Positions 15,692 to 24,679 of a stretch of DNA of 40,032 nt are shown in pieces (position 1 is the first letter of the stretch; every line of letters starts with the position of its first letter). A program made the position numbers and the translations under genes. The stretch covers positions 1 through 40,032 of the forward strand of contig JAJZQG010000058.1 of NCBI GenBank assembly GCA_021847645.1, in the 5' to 3' direction. Source of the stretch: Myxococcales bacterium. Lineage in GTDB: Bacteria > Myxococcota_A > Polyangia > Polyangiales > Polyangiaceae. The notes under the pieces are model-generated. The model was not told the DNA's origin. It ran no database searches and saw only the letters and a list, made by a program, of their open reading frames with translations.

Positions 15692-17335
15692 ATGGCGCGT
15701 GTGGCTTCCCGTTTCGGCTCGTTGCTGACAGCAATGCTTGCGGTGGCGGGCGTGAGCTGTCCGGCCGGCCACCAGGCAGCGGCGCCGCCTTCGCCGGGGC
15801 AAGCGACGCCGGACGCGACGGCGTCACCTTCGGCCGTGGCACCGGCGCCCGCGGCGAGCGGGTCGTCGCAGGCAATGCCGTTGACGGCCGCGGACGACTC
15901 GATTGCGGCCGCGGATGAGCCGGAGCCGCCGCCCGTGCCGAGCGGGGATCTGCCGACGCCGGCCGATCGTGGCGAGCCGGACGAGGAGCCGGCGGTGGCG
16001 CCGAGCCCGGCCGAGCAGGACCGCTTCGAGCTGGCGGCCACCGCGCGCGAGACGTGGATCGTGGCGAAGCCCACCTGGACGGCGCGCAAAATAGGCTACC
16101 TGCGCGGCGGAACGGTCATCGAGCGCGACGAGCTGCCGGCGGGCCATGCGGGCTGCGACAAGGGCTGGTACCGGATTCGCCCGCGCGGCTACGTGTGTGT
16201 CGGCAAGACCGCCTCGCTCGACATCAACAACCCCGTCGTCGAAGCCGTGTCGGCTCGTCCCGATCGCGAGCGCGGTCTGCCCTACGCATATGCGATGTCG
16301 CGCTTTCCGCCGCCGCCCTTCTACGTGCGGCTTCCGTCGGTCGACGAGCAGAAAGAGGCGGAGCCGGACCTCGCGCGCCATCTCAAGGACAAGGTGAATC
16401 TGGAGGGATTCGCGGCCCTGGCAGGGCCGGTGCCCGGTGCCTTGCTCTACGAGCGCACGCTGCCGTCGCTCGACGGCCGATCGTACGAGCCCGGCACCGT
16501 GGTGCTGGGGCAACCAGTGCCTCGATCGGGCTTCGGGTTGCTCGAGGTGTTCGAGTGGACGGACCGGCTCTTCGGCTTGACCACGGATCTGATGCTGGTC
16601 CCGCTCGATCGCACGCGGTTCATCGCGGCCTCGAAGCTGCAGGGCGTTCATCTGGAGCCAGGCCAGGGCTTGCCCGTTGCGTTCGTGCGCTCGCGCGCCG
16701 CGCGAAGGTACCGCGTCGACGAGGTGACCGGCGCGGTGCAGGACGCGGGCGCGGTCGAGTATCGCGAGGGGTTTGCGCTGACGGGGCGCAAGGTGCGCGC
16801 CGCGGGCAAGACGTTCCTCGAGACGCGCGAGGGCGTGTTTCTGCAGGAGTCGCCGGACGTGCTGGTGATTCCGGCAATGAAGACGACACCGGGCTGGGCG
16901 ACGGCCGGGCGCAAGTGGATCGACGTGTCGATTCTGCGCCAGGCGCTGGTGGCCTACGAGGGCACGCAGCCGGTATTTGCGACGTTGGTATCGACGGGTG
17001 CGGACGGGCTGGGCGATCCGAAGGAGACGCACTCGACGGTGCGTGGCGTGTTCGTGATTCACACCAAGCACGTGACGGCGACGATGGACGGCGACGAAGT
17101 TGGCGACGAGTTCGATTTGCGGGACGTGCCGTACGTGCAGTACTTCACCGAGGGCTACGCGATTCACGGCGCCTACTGGCACGACGACTTCGGCAATCCG
17201 CATTCGCACGGTTGCGTGAACGTGTCCCCGCGCGACGCTGCGTGGTTGTTCGCGTGGACCGATCCGCAGGTGCCCGAAGGTTGGCACGCGCGTCTGCAGC
17301 TTCACGGCGGCACGATCGTGTACACGCATCCGTGA
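15692..17335 (+). CDS. YkuD-family L,D-transpeptidase lipoprotein
   Basis: This is a 547-residue protein with a lipoprotein signal ending 'AGVSC' (Cys23), then about 85 residues of Pro/Ala/Glu-rich tether. An SH3-like segment covers about 115-180 ('ARETWIVAKPTWTARKIGYL', 'GWYRIRPRGYVCVG'), followed by a roughly 200-residue middle region of unknown fold. The C-terminal YkuD catalytic domain (about 405-547) carries 'FTEGYAIHGAYWHDDFG' and 'HSHGCVNVSPRDA' with nucleophile Cys508. Such enzymes form 3-3 crosslinks in peptidoglycan or attach lipoproteins to it, using the meso-DAP L-centre, and act in the periplasm. ATG 15692 is preferred over the in-frame GTG at 15683. The large N-terminal extension is much longer than in typical 300-residue family members and suggests regulated wall targeting. 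Confidence 0.85.
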   Translation: MARVASRFGSLLTAMLAVAGVSCPAGHQAAAPPSPGQATPDATASPSAVAPAPAASGSSQAMPLTAADDSIAAADEPEPPPVPSGDLPTPADRGEPDEEPAVAPSPAEQDRFELAATARETWIVAKPTWTARKIGYLRGGTVIERDELPAGHAGCDKGWYRIRPRGYVCVGKTASLDINNPVVEAVSARPDRERGLPYAYAMSRFPPPPFYVRLPSVDEQKEAEPDLARHLKDKVNLEGFAALAGPVPGALLYERTLPSLDGRSYEPGTVVLGQPVPRSGFGLLEVFEWTDRLFGLTTDLMLVPLDRTRFIAASKLQGVHLEPGQGLPVAFVRSRAARRYRVDEVTGAVQDAGAVEYREGFALTGRKVRAAGKTFLETREGVFLQESPDVLVIPAMKTTPGWATAGRKWIDVSILRQALVAYEGTQPVFATLVSTGADGLGDPKETHSTVRGVFVIHTKHVTATMDGDEVGDEFDLRDVPYVQYFTEGYAIHGAYWHDDFGNPHSHGCVNVSPRDAAWLFAWTDPQVPEGWHARLQLHGGTIVYTHP

Positions 17336-17481
17336 GCGCGGTGGGCACCGGCCTCGCGCGGCGCACTCGCGCGCAGCTCGCCAAACGGCGTTGTCGGTCC
17401 CCAAGCGTCCCGTGGCCGCTCCCGCCGCGGATCACTCCGCGCTAGCCGTCGCTGCGCGAAGCCGCTATATCGCCGGGCTCG

Positions 17482-20220
17482 ATGCGACTCGCCCCCTCGT
17501 TCACACGCGCCCCGCGTCGATTCGCGGCGCGGCGGTCCTGGCTCAGCGCGCTGGCGGCGATCGGCGTGGCTGCCGTTGCAGGCAACGCCGCCGCGCAAAC
17601 GAGCGATGACCAGCAGCCGCAGACCGGATCGGGTGCGGTCCCCAGCGGTGGCTCCGGCGCGGCCGTGGTGCCCGGCCAGCAGCCTGCCCCCGAGCCGGGC
17701 AAGCCCGTCGTCAAGCCGCCCCAGCTCAAGCAGTTCGTGCCCGCGCCCTATCCACGGGAGGCCAAGGACCAGGGGCTCGAGGGCAATGTCGTGCTGCAGC
17801 TCGACATCGACGCTTCCGGGCGGGTGACCTCGGTGACGGTGCTCAATCCGGCAGGGCACGGGTTCGACGAAGCGGCGACCGAGGCTGCCAAGCAGTTCAT
17901 GTTCGAGCCCGCGCTGCGCGACGGCAAGCCGATCGCCTCGCGGATCCTGTATCGCTACAGCTTCTCGCTCAAGGCCGAGACGCCCAAGGAGCCCGGAGCG
18001 CAGCCCGGACAGCCGGCCGCGACCGGTCCGGTCAAGAACCTGACCGGCGTGGTGCGCACCTCCACCGGCGAGGTGCCGATCGTGGGTGCGACGGTCACGG
18101 TCAAGGACGGCGCGGGCGACGAGCGCGTGGCGACGACAGGCGACGACGGCTCCTGGGCCTTCGCGGATCTGCCTGCGGGAAAGTATGACGTAAGGGTGAC
18201 GGCGCCGGGCTACCAGGCCTTGCAGGTGCAGGAGCAGGTGGAGCCCAACGAGGTCACCGAGGTGGTGTACCGCGTCGTGGCCGAAGGCGCCCTCGAGGTG
18301 GTCATCCGCGGACGGCGTCCGCCCCGCGAGGTCACCAAGCGCACGCTCGATCAGCGCGAGATCGATCGGATCCCGGGCACCGGAGGCGACGCGCTGCGAT
18401 CGATCGAGAACATGCCGGGCGTGGCGCGTCCGCCTGCGTTCGCGGGCATCCTCATCGTGCGCGGCTCCTCGCCCCAGGACACGGACGTGGACATCGATGG
18501 CACGACCGTGCCGCTGGTCTACCACTTCGGCGGGCTGTCGAGCGTGGTGCCCACGGAGCTGATCAGCAAGATCGACTTCTACCCGGGCAACTTCAGCGCG
18601 CAGTACGGCCGCGTGATGGGCGGCATCGTCGACGTGGGACTTCGCTCGCCCAAGGACGACGGCAAGTACCACGGCATGGGGCAGATCGATCTGATCGACA
18701 CGCGCGTGCTGCTCGAGGGCCCGGTGCCGTATGCGAAGGGCTGGACGTTCGCGGCGGCGGCTCGCCGCAGCTGGTTCGACACGTGGCTCGGCCCAGTGCT
18801 CGACGCGGCCGGGGCGTCGGTCACCGCGGCGCCCGTGTACTACGACTGGCAGCTCTACACGGAGACCCGGCCCACCGCGCGGTCGCGCTTCCGCATGGGC
18901 TTTTACGGATCGTCCGACCGGCTCGAGCTGCTGTCGAAGGACACGGCGACCGCCGACCCGCTGCTCACGGGCAACCTGAACTTCTCCACCAGCTTCTACC
19001 GCGTGTTCGCCACCTACGAGAACGACATCAGCGACGAGCTTTCGCTGCGCAGCACGACGGCCTGGGGCCAGAACCGAATCAACATCGGGCTCGGCCAGCT
19101 GTACTTCGATCTGACGGTTCACCCGCTGACCAACCGGACCGAGCTGTCGTACCGATTCAACAAGGGAGCCACGGCGCACCTGGGCGTAGACATGCTGTGG
19201 GGCACAACCAGCGTGCATGTGCTGGCGCCGCCCCTGCCCCGCGCGGGTGAGCCGTCAGCCGGCCCCTTCGCTTCGCGGCCGCCGTTGTCCGCCAGCACCA
19301 CCGAGGACGTCTACCGCCCGGCGGCGTACCTCGAGATGGAGCTGACGCCCTACCGGCGGGTCAAGCTCGTGCCCGGGATTCGTCTGGACTACGCCAAGGA
19401 CATCCAGCGCTGGGACATCAGCCCGCGCTTCAACGGACGCTACATCCTGATCGAGGGCTTCCCGCAAACCACGCTCAAGGGCGGCATCGGCCTGTACCAG
19501 CGTCCCCCGGAGTTCCAGGAGACCACGCCGCCGTTCGGCACGCCTGGGCTGCAATCGAATCGCGCGATTCACTATGCGCTCGGCTTCGAGCAGGACATCA
19601 CGCGCAAGATCGATCTGTCCGTCGAGGGCTTCTACAAGAAGCTCGACCTGCTGGTATCGCGCGGGCCCGACGCGTCGGGCGGCTACACGTACAACAACCT
19701 GGGCTCGGGCTACGTGGTGGGCAGCGAGTTTCTGCTTCGCTACAAGCCGGACGCCAACTTCTTCGGGTGGATCGCCTATACGCTCTCGCGCTCGGTGCAG
19801 CGCGACGCACCCGACGCGCCGCTTCACCCGACGACGTTCGATCAGACGCACGTGCTCACGGCGCTGGGCAGCTACCGGCTGGGCCGCGGCTGGGAGTTCG
19901 GCGCGCGCTACCGCATCGTGTCGGGCAATCCGTACACGCCCGTGGTGGGCAGCGTGTTCGACGCCAACGCGGGCGCCTATGCGCCCATCGACGCGGCCTC
20001 GCAGTTCTCCGCGCGCTTTCCGCTGTTCACGCAGCTCGACGTGCGGGTGGACAAGGCCTGGCAGTTCGAGGACTGGAAGCTGTCGACGTATCTCGACGTT
20101 CAGAACGTGTACTACGCGCAGAACGTGCAAGACTACGAGTACAACTACGACTACACGAAGAAGTCGCCCGTGGCCGGGCTGCCGATCATCCCGAGCATCG
20201 GCGTCCGGGGGGAGTTCTGA
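17482..20220 (+). CDS. TonB C-terminal domain / carboxypeptidase-regulatory / TonB-dependent receptor fusion
   Basis: This is a 912-residue outer-membrane protein. A signal peptide (residues 1-39, cut after 'GNAAA') is followed by a Pro/Gly-rich stretch and then, at about 87-163, a TonB C-terminal domain ('PAPYPREAKDQGLEGNVVLQ', 'GHGFDEAATEAAKQFMFEPA'). Next come a carboxypeptidase-regulatory-like beta-sandwich (about 185-265), a plug domain (about 280-392, 'GDALRSIENMPGVARPPAFA', 'ILIVRGSSPQDTDVDIDG', 'YPGNFSAQYGRVMGGIVDVG') and a 22-strand-type barrel to the end. It closes in 'GVRGEF', the terminal Phe recognised by the BAM complex. Having a TonB-like domain on the periplasmic end of its own receptor is unusual outside myxobacteria. 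The lipoprotein gene overlaps its stop codon, giving a SusCD-like arrangement. The substrate is unknown. Confidence 0.88.
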   Translation: MRLAPSFTRAPRRFAARRSWLSALAAIGVAAVAGNAAAQTSDDQQPQTGSGAVPSGGSGAAVVPGQQPAPEPGKPVVKPPQLKQFVPAPYPREAKDQGLEGNVVLQLDIDASGRVTSVTVLNPAGHGFDEAATEAAKQFMFEPALRDGKPIASRILYRYSFSLKAETPKEPGAQPGQPAATGPVKNLTGVVRTSTGEVPIVGATVTVKDGAGDERVATTGDDGSWAFADLPAGKYDVRVTAPGYQALQVQEQVEPNEVTEVVYRVVAEGALEVVIRGRRPPREVTKRTLDQREIDRIPGTGGDALRSIENMPGVARPPAFAGILIVRGSSPQDTDVDIDGTTVPLVYHFGGLSSVVPTELISKIDFYPGNFSAQYGRVMGGIVDVGLRSPKDDGKYHGMGQIDLIDTRVLLEGPVPYAKGWTFAAAARRSWFDTWLGPVLDAAGASVTAAPVYYDWQLYTETRPTARSRFRMGFYGSSDRLELLSKDTATADPLLTGNLNFSTSFYRVFATYENDISDELSLRSTTAWGQNRINIGLGQLYFDLTVHPLTNRTELSYRFNKGATAHLGVDMLWGTTSVHVLAPPLPRAGEPSAGPFASRPPLSASTTEDVYRPAAYLEMELTPYRRVKLVPGIRLDYAKDIQRWDISPRFNGRYILIEGFPQTTLKGGIGLYQRPPEFQETTPPFGTPGLQSNRAIHYALGFEQDITRKIDLSVEGFYKKLDLLVSRGPDASGGYTYNNLGSGYVVGSEFLLRYKPDANFFGWIAYTLSRSVQRDAPDAPLHPTTFDQTHVLTALGSYRLGRGWEFGARYRIVSGNPYTPVVGSVFDANAGAYAPIDAASQFSARFPLFTQLDVRVDKAWQFEDWKLSTYLDVQNVYYAQNVQDYEYNYDYTKKSPVAGLPIIPSIGVRGEF

Positions 20221-21260
20221 TGATGCGCGCATCGAGCCCATCGCACTTCACCCGCCAGGCATGGGTCTGGATGGCCGGGGCCGTCGTCGCGCTGGGCCTG
20301 CTGGGCTGCAGCGAAAGCTTCGACCCGATCAGCAAGCTCAACACGCTTCGGGTGCTGGCCGTGCGCGCGGACAATCCCTATCCGCATCCGGGCGACACGG
20401 TGCACCTCGACATGCTCTGGTACGATGGCAAGTCGCCGCCGGATCAGCAGCCCACGCTGCGTCCTCCGCCGATCGGGATGCCGACCCTGCCCAAGGCCGG
20501 AGAGAGCCGCCAGCTGCGCTTGTTCTGGCTGTCGGGCTGCTTCGATCCGGATGGCGACCTGTACTACGAGTGCTTCCCGCAGTTCGCCCAGGAGCTCGCC
20601 AGCGCCCAGACCGACCCGGCCTCCCTGGCGAACGTCGCCGGCTTCGGCAGCTCGTTCGACGTCTCGGTGCCCGCGGACATCATCACGCGCCGTCCGCCGA
20701 AGGAAGGCCAGACGCCCTACGGGTTGAGCTACGTGTTCTTCGCGTTGTGCGCCGGCGAGGTGATGCCGGTGGAGCCCGGGCCCGACGGCCTGCCGTTGGC
20801 GTGCATGGATGCGGCGGGCAACCGGCTCGGCCAGGACGACTTCGTCATCGGCTATTTCGCCTTCTACTCGTACGACCAGATCACCAACACGAACCCCAAG
20901 ATCGACGGGCTGCTGGTAGATGGAAGCCCGGTGGCCGAGGGCGACGAGCCGTCGTTTCCGGTGGGCGGCGAGGTTGCCGTCAAGGTGCAGGTCGACCCGG
21001 CGAGCGTGGAGATCAATCCCTTGTCACTCGACGCGAAGGGCAACCCGCAGACGGAGATGATGTGGGTCGACTACTTTGCGAGCAGCGGGGACCTGGACAA
21101 GGCGGCGCGTCTGGTCAACGACGCCACGACGGGGTTCAACGACGACAACGGGGTGAAGCTGACCTTGCCGGGCGCGCCGCAGACGGTGGAGCTGTTCGCG
21201 GTGGTACACGACAGCCGCGGCGGCGTGCAATGGATTCAGCGGGCGGTGCAGGCCAAGTAG
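20220..21260 (+). CDS. lipoprotein coupled to the TonB-dependent receptor
   Basis: This 346-residue protein starts at the ATG overlapping the receptor's stop (TGATG at 20218-20222), with a strong GGGGGAG Shine-Dalgarno six bases ahead, so translation is coupled. ATG 20223 is an equally placed alternative. The signal ends 'LGLLGC' (Cys30). The mature protein ('ISKLNTLRVLAVRADNPYPH') looks like a set of Ig-like or Fn3-like beta-domains with one cysteine pair ('GCFDPDGDLYYECFPQF') and a putative periplasmic/surface location. It is not a recognisable SusD (no TPR helices). Position and coupling suggest that it is a dedicated surface partner or plug-lid for the receptor; this is inference from gene order. 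The end 'DSRGGVQWIQRAVQ' is a typical final beta strand. Confidence 0.7.
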   Translation: MMRASSPSHFTRQAWVWMAGAVVALGLLGCSESFDPISKLNTLRVLAVRADNPYPHPGDTVHLDMLWYDGKSPPDQQPTLRPPPIGMPTLPKAGESRQLRLFWLSGCFDPDGDLYYECFPQFAQELASAQTDPASLANVAGFGSSFDVSVPADIITRRPPKEGQTPYGLSYVFFALCAGEVMPVEPGPDGLPLACMDAAGNRLGQDDFVIGYFAFYSYDQITNTNPKIDGLLVDGSPVAEGDEPSFPVGGEVAVKVQVDPASVEINPLSLDAKGNPQTEMMWVDYFASSGDLDKAARLVNDATTGFNDDNGVKLTLPGAPQTVELFAVVHDSRGGVQWIQRAVQAK

Positions 21261-21275
21261 CGCTGTGCCCGAGCG

Positions 21276-21306
21276 TTGTGGAGTTTCGTCCGCGGATCGG
21301 TAGAAT
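21276..21306 (+). promoter_or_regulatory. candidate promoter for the MFS transporter gene
   Basis: TAGAAT at 21301-21306 matches five of six bases of a -10 box; TTGTGG at 21276-21281 is a partial -35 box. The spacer is 19 bases, longer than ideal. The pair lies about 60 bases upstream of the GTG start at 21364, in the short gap after the lipoprotein gene. It is plausible, not proven. Confidence 0.35.
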
Positions 21307-21363
21307 CGCGACGCGCCGTCGCTCGTGCGGCGCTTTCGGCATTCCCCTTTTCAGGAGGCTCGC

Positions 21364-23664
21364 GTGAGCACCCAGGTCACCGAAGAGAAGAACGACAAGA
21401 AGCCCGAGCCGCCTCCGCCGCCGTGGTGGAAGGAGATCATCCAGCCCTTCATCGACCTGGTGCATGCGCCCAGGGCCCTGTGGGGCATCAACGTCGGCTA
21501 CCTGATCGAGGGGATGGTCTACTTCGGGATGCTGGGGTATCTCGCCATCTATTTCTCGGACTTTGTGTTCCAGGGAATCGAGGGCGCGGACGAGGCTTCC
21601 CACAACATGGTCATGATCCTGACCGCCGGGATCACGATCTCCATGTTCTTCCTGGGCACCGTGGCCGACAAGCGAGGTGTCCGCTTCGCCCTCATCGCGG
21701 CTTTCCTCCTGATGATCGGCGGACGCTCCCTGATATCCGGCGCCCCCAACGTGCTCGGCCTGCAACCCACCCGTCCCGGCGTGTTCCCCGGCGACAGGAT
21801 TACCCTGCAGATCGAAGACGTCGGCACGCGCGACCAGAACACGGCGATTCTCAAGTCCAAGCTGCTCGCCGACGACCAGGTGCAGCACGACGTGGTGAAG
21901 GATCTCGCCGTCGATCTCGCGCAGGGTCCGGGGATCGCGCCTGGGCCGGAGCTCGAGTCCAAGCTCGTCCGGATCAGCAAGCTCACGGCGATCCAGGGCG
22001 AAGGGCAGGAGTGGACCGTCCGCTACGGCAGCACTCCGGTCGAGGCCAAGCTGATCGTGCACGCGGCCCCGGAGCTGGGCATGTGCGATGGCGCGACCTT
22101 CGAGCTCGCCGAAGGCTATGTGGCAAAGAGCGGCCAGGGATGGGTCGTGCGCAGCTACTGGTCCAAGGACATCCAGGGGCTGGATCTGACCGCGTGCAAG
22201 AAGCCGGGCGAGAAGAAGTCCTTCGAGCTCGAGGAGTCGGCGCTCGAGCCGACCAAGCGCTGGAATGCCCCCAAGCAGGTGCAGGCCCAGGGCCCCGAGC
22301 TGACCGTGGCCCAGCTTCGCGAACAGCCCAACGGTCCCAAGAGCGGCGTGCTTCGCGACGTATATGTCACCTACGTGCGCAACGGCGGGTACTTCGTCCA
22401 GGCGTCCAAGGACGGGCCGGCGATTGCCGTTTTCGTGGACCCCCTGTGGTCACCGCTGCAGCTCGTGACGATGCTGGGCATGCTGCTGGTGGTGTTGGGC
22501 TACGGCATGTACCAGCCCGCGGCCTATGCGGGAGTGCGCCAATTCACCACGCCGAAGACCGCCGGCATGGGCTTCGCCATGCTCTACGCGCTGATGAACC
22601 TGGGCGGGTGGCTGCCAACGTTCGCGTTCCTGCTGCGGGACAGGAACTACCTGGGGCTGGGCATTCCGGGCACGTTCTGGATCTACACCGCATTCACCGG
22701 GTTGGCGTTGGTGTCGACCTGGCTGCTTCTGTCGAAGTCCACGGTGGAGAAAGCGACGGCTGCGGCCAAGGCCGAGACCGCGCGCGTCGAAGCCGAGGAC
22801 AAAGCCAAGCAGAGCGAGGAGAAGAAGGACGGCGACAAGCCGGAGGCCAAGGCCGATGAGCCGGCGGCGCAAGACAAGCCCAAGCGCATTCCCGTCCAGC
22901 TCTGGGGCCTGCTGGTCGCCGTCATGGCCGCGATGGTCTTCAAGCTCGGCCGGCCGTGGGGTTGGGTCGTCGCCGGCGTGATTCTCCTGGCCGTGCTGGT
23001 GATTGCCTTCCTTCCCAAGACCCCCCGCAGCAAGGTCGTCGGCTGGCTCGCCGAACACCCCCTGGCCAACTCCAAGTTCTTCTTCTTCATCTTCGCCCTG
23101 ATTCCCGTGCAGACGCTGTTCACCTACAACTGGCTCGTGCTGCCGCAGTACATCTCCAGGGCATTCGCCGGCTGGATCGGCGAGTACTTCGAGATCGCCT
23201 CGAACGCCAACCCGATCCTGATCTTCATCGCCGTGCCGATGATTGCCGCCCTGACCCAGAAGACCAAGGTCTACCGCATGATGATCCTGGGCACGATCGT
23301 CATGGCGTCTTCGGCGTTCTTGCTGGCCCTGGGCCCCAAGCCCGCGACGCTCGCCGGCTACATCGTGCTGATGACGATCGGCGAGGCCATGTGGCAGCCG
23401 CGCTTCCTGCAGTATGCGGCGGAGATCGCACCGGAGGGGCGAACGGGCGAGTACATGGGTGTCGCCCAGCTGCCCTGGTTCCTGACCAAGATGCTCGTGC
23501 CGTTCCTGTACTCGGGCTGGATGATGGACAAGTTCTGTCCGGCCGAGGGACCGAAGAACACCGAGGCCATGTGGCTCATCTTCGGCATCATCGCCATCAC
23601 CTCGCCCATCATGCTGCTGCTCGCCAAGCGCTGGGTGGGCAAGGACTTCAAGACCAAGGCCTGA
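21364..23664 (+). CDS. MFS (POT/PTR-like) transporter with large inserted extracytoplasmic domain
   Basis: This is a 766-residue membrane protein. GTG 21364 is the start, fixed by AGGAGG six bases upstream. TM1-TM3 occupy about residues 40-127, with an MFS motif A-like loop 'GTVADKRGVR' between TM2 and TM3. 'GYGMYQPAAYAGVRQF' and 'MNLGGWLPTF' in the later helices resemble the peptide/proton symporter (POT) branch. Two features are odd. About 230 soluble residues (133-363) are inserted between TM3 and TM4, which by topology should face the periplasm. A Lys/Glu/Ala-rich segment (about 457-508) fills the central cytoplasmic loop. The second half of the insert ('ELTVAQLREQPNGPKSGVLR', 'GGYFVQASKDGPAIAVFV') looks like an OB-fold domain. 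The remaining helices run from about 512 to 760. The substrate is unknown. Confidence 0.78.
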   Translation: MSTQVTEEKNDKKPEPPPPPWWKEIIQPFIDLVHAPRALWGINVGYLIEGMVYFGMLGYLAIYFSDFVFQGIEGADEASHNMVMILTAGITISMFFLGTVADKRGVRFALIAAFLLMIGGRSLISGAPNVLGLQPTRPGVFPGDRITLQIEDVGTRDQNTAILKSKLLADDQVQHDVVKDLAVDLAQGPGIAPGPELESKLVRISKLTAIQGEGQEWTVRYGSTPVEAKLIVHAAPELGMCDGATFELAEGYVAKSGQGWVVRSYWSKDIQGLDLTACKKPGEKKSFELEESALEPTKRWNAPKQVQAQGPELTVAQLREQPNGPKSGVLRDVYVTYVRNGGYFVQASKDGPAIAVFVDPLWSPLQLVTMLGMLLVVLGYGMYQPAAYAGVRQFTTPKTAGMGFAMLYALMNLGGWLPTFAFLLRDRNYLGLGIPGTFWIYTAFTGLALVSTWLLLSKSTVEKATAAAKAETARVEAEDKAKQSEEKKDGDKPEAKADEPAAQDKPKRIPVQLWGLLVAVMAAMVFKLGRPWGWVVAGVILLAVLVIAFLPKTPRSKVVGWLAEHPLANSKFFFFIFALIPVQTLFTYNWLVLPQYISRAFAGWIGEYFEIASNANPILIFIAVPMIAALTQKTKVYRMMILGTIVMASSAFLLALGPKPATLAGYIVLMTIGEAMWQPRFLQYAAEIAPEGRTGEYMGVAQLPWFLTKMLVPFLYSGWMMDKFCPAEGPKNTEAMWLIFGIIAITSPIMLLLAKRWVGKDFKTKA

Positions 23665-23692
23665 TCCAGCCTTCCACCAGCTCGCGTCCACC

Positions 23693-24262
23693 ATGAATCC
23701 CATCCTGCCCCCGTCCCTCGCCTCCACCTTGCTGTGCGTCGTTGCCGGCTGCGGCGCGGCGCAACCCGCACCCGCCACGCCCATGGCGCCCGCATCCGTC
23801 GCACCCGCGTCTTCTGCCGCACCGGCGGCTGCGCCCGACGCATATAGCCCGTATGCCGATCCCTCGTTCTTGACGCTGCAGAACGAGAAGAACGTGTACG
23901 TACGTCGGTACATCGCGCTGCTCTGGGTGGCGGCGGCCAACCGCGATCCGCCCGGCCCTGCGCGCGATGCACGGCTGAAGCGAGCCGCCCAGGCCCTGTC
24001 CGAGGCCGAGGCCGCTGTGGCCGCGCAGGGCGACCCGTGCAAGAGCGGCGTGCTCGACGCGCTCCAACGCGCCAATGCCGACAAGGCCTCCCTCGAGCGC
24101 CGCTACTTGGCTGTCAGCGAGTCCGAGGGCGACAACAGCGAAGCGGCCAAGGCCGTCGACGCCCGGGTGCATGTCCTGCGCGATGCGGCCGATGAGCTCT
24201 CGGTGCTCGCCAAGCCTTGCCCGCCCGTGCTGTTCCCCGAGTCTGCCGACGCGCCAGAGTGA
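23693..24262 (+). CDS. small helical lipoprotein, unknown function
   Basis: This is a 189-residue protein. The N-terminal signal ends 'CVVAGC' (Cys20), followed by an Ala/Pro-rich tether (21-50) and a mostly helical domain ('NVYVRRYIALLWVAAANRDP', 'LKRAAQALSEAEAAVAAQGD', 'NADKASLERRYLAV') with a single cysteine pair (in 'DPCKSG' and 'AKPCPP'). The family is not recognised. It begins 28 bases after the transporter stop on the same strand, and the DUF2288 gene follows after about 58 bases, so the three may be one transcript. A role in the periplasm near the transporter is possible but unsupported by any motif. Confidence 0.6.
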   Translation: MNPILPPSLASTLLCVVAGCGAAQPAPATPMAPASVAPASSAAPAAAPDAYSPYADPSFLTLQNEKNVYVRRYIALLWVAAANRDPPGPARDARLKRAAQALSEAEAAVAAQGDPCKSGVLDALQRANADKASLERRYLAVSESEGDNSEAAKAVDARVHVLRDAADELSVLAKPCPPVLFPESADAPE

Positions 24263-24320
24263 CCGCGTCGCGGCTGCGAGACGCTTGCGCGCTCGCGGTT
24301 CCCGCGTCAGGGTGCACGCC

Positions 24321-24632
24321 GTGAGCTCATCTCCCATGTCCCTGCGCGATGCCACGCGCCTGCGTCTCGAGGAGACCCTCGGCCAGGTGCAGTTCTCCGA
24401 TCTGCGCGCCCACCTCGATCGCGACGCCGTGTTCGTCGTCGAGGGCACGCTCTCGCTGGTGGATTGCGCGGTTTCGGTCGCGATGGACGACGTCGAGCTG
24501 ATCCAGGAGTGGATCACGTCGGGCGAGCTCCGCAAGCCGTCTCGCCAGGAGCGGGCAGACTGGCCGTCGCGACAGTCGCCGCCGTGGTGGGCCGTGGTGG
24601 TCGCCCCGTACGTGTTGGTGCAAGACGCCTGA
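24321..24632 (+). CDS. DUF2288-family protein
   Basis: This is a small soluble protein of 103 residues from GTG 24321, or 98 from ATG 24336. I favour the GTG because AGGG (24309-24312) sits eight bases upstream, while the ATG has no Shine-Dalgarno. The body follows the DUF2288 pattern: 'LGQVQFSDLRAHLDRDAVFV', 'LSLVDCAVSVAMDDVELIQE', a W-I-x-S-G-E-L-x-K/R-P segment, and the closing 'WWAVVVAPYVLVQD'. The family is widespread in Proteobacteria and cyanobacteria and has no established function. It converges with the NifX-like gene across a small hairpin. Confidence 0.75.
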   Translation: MSSSPMSLRDATRLRLEETLGQVQFSDLRAHLDRDAVFVVEGTLSLVDCAVSVAMDDVELIQEWITSGELRKPSRQERADWPSRQSPPWWAVVVAPYVLVQDA

Positions 24633-24655
24633 TCGGCGCGCGGGAAGGACTCGAG

Positions 24656-24679
24656 GGGAAATCCCTATGCGGGATTCCC
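24656..24679. terminator. hairpin between DUF2288 and NifX-like genes
   Basis: GGGAAATCCC (24656-24665) and GGGATTCCC (24671-24679) pair with one bulged base around the loop TATGC. It starts 24 bases after the DUF2288 stop and overlaps the last codons and stop of the minus-strand NifX-like gene, so it could terminate transcription from both sides. No T-tract is present. Confidence 0.45.
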
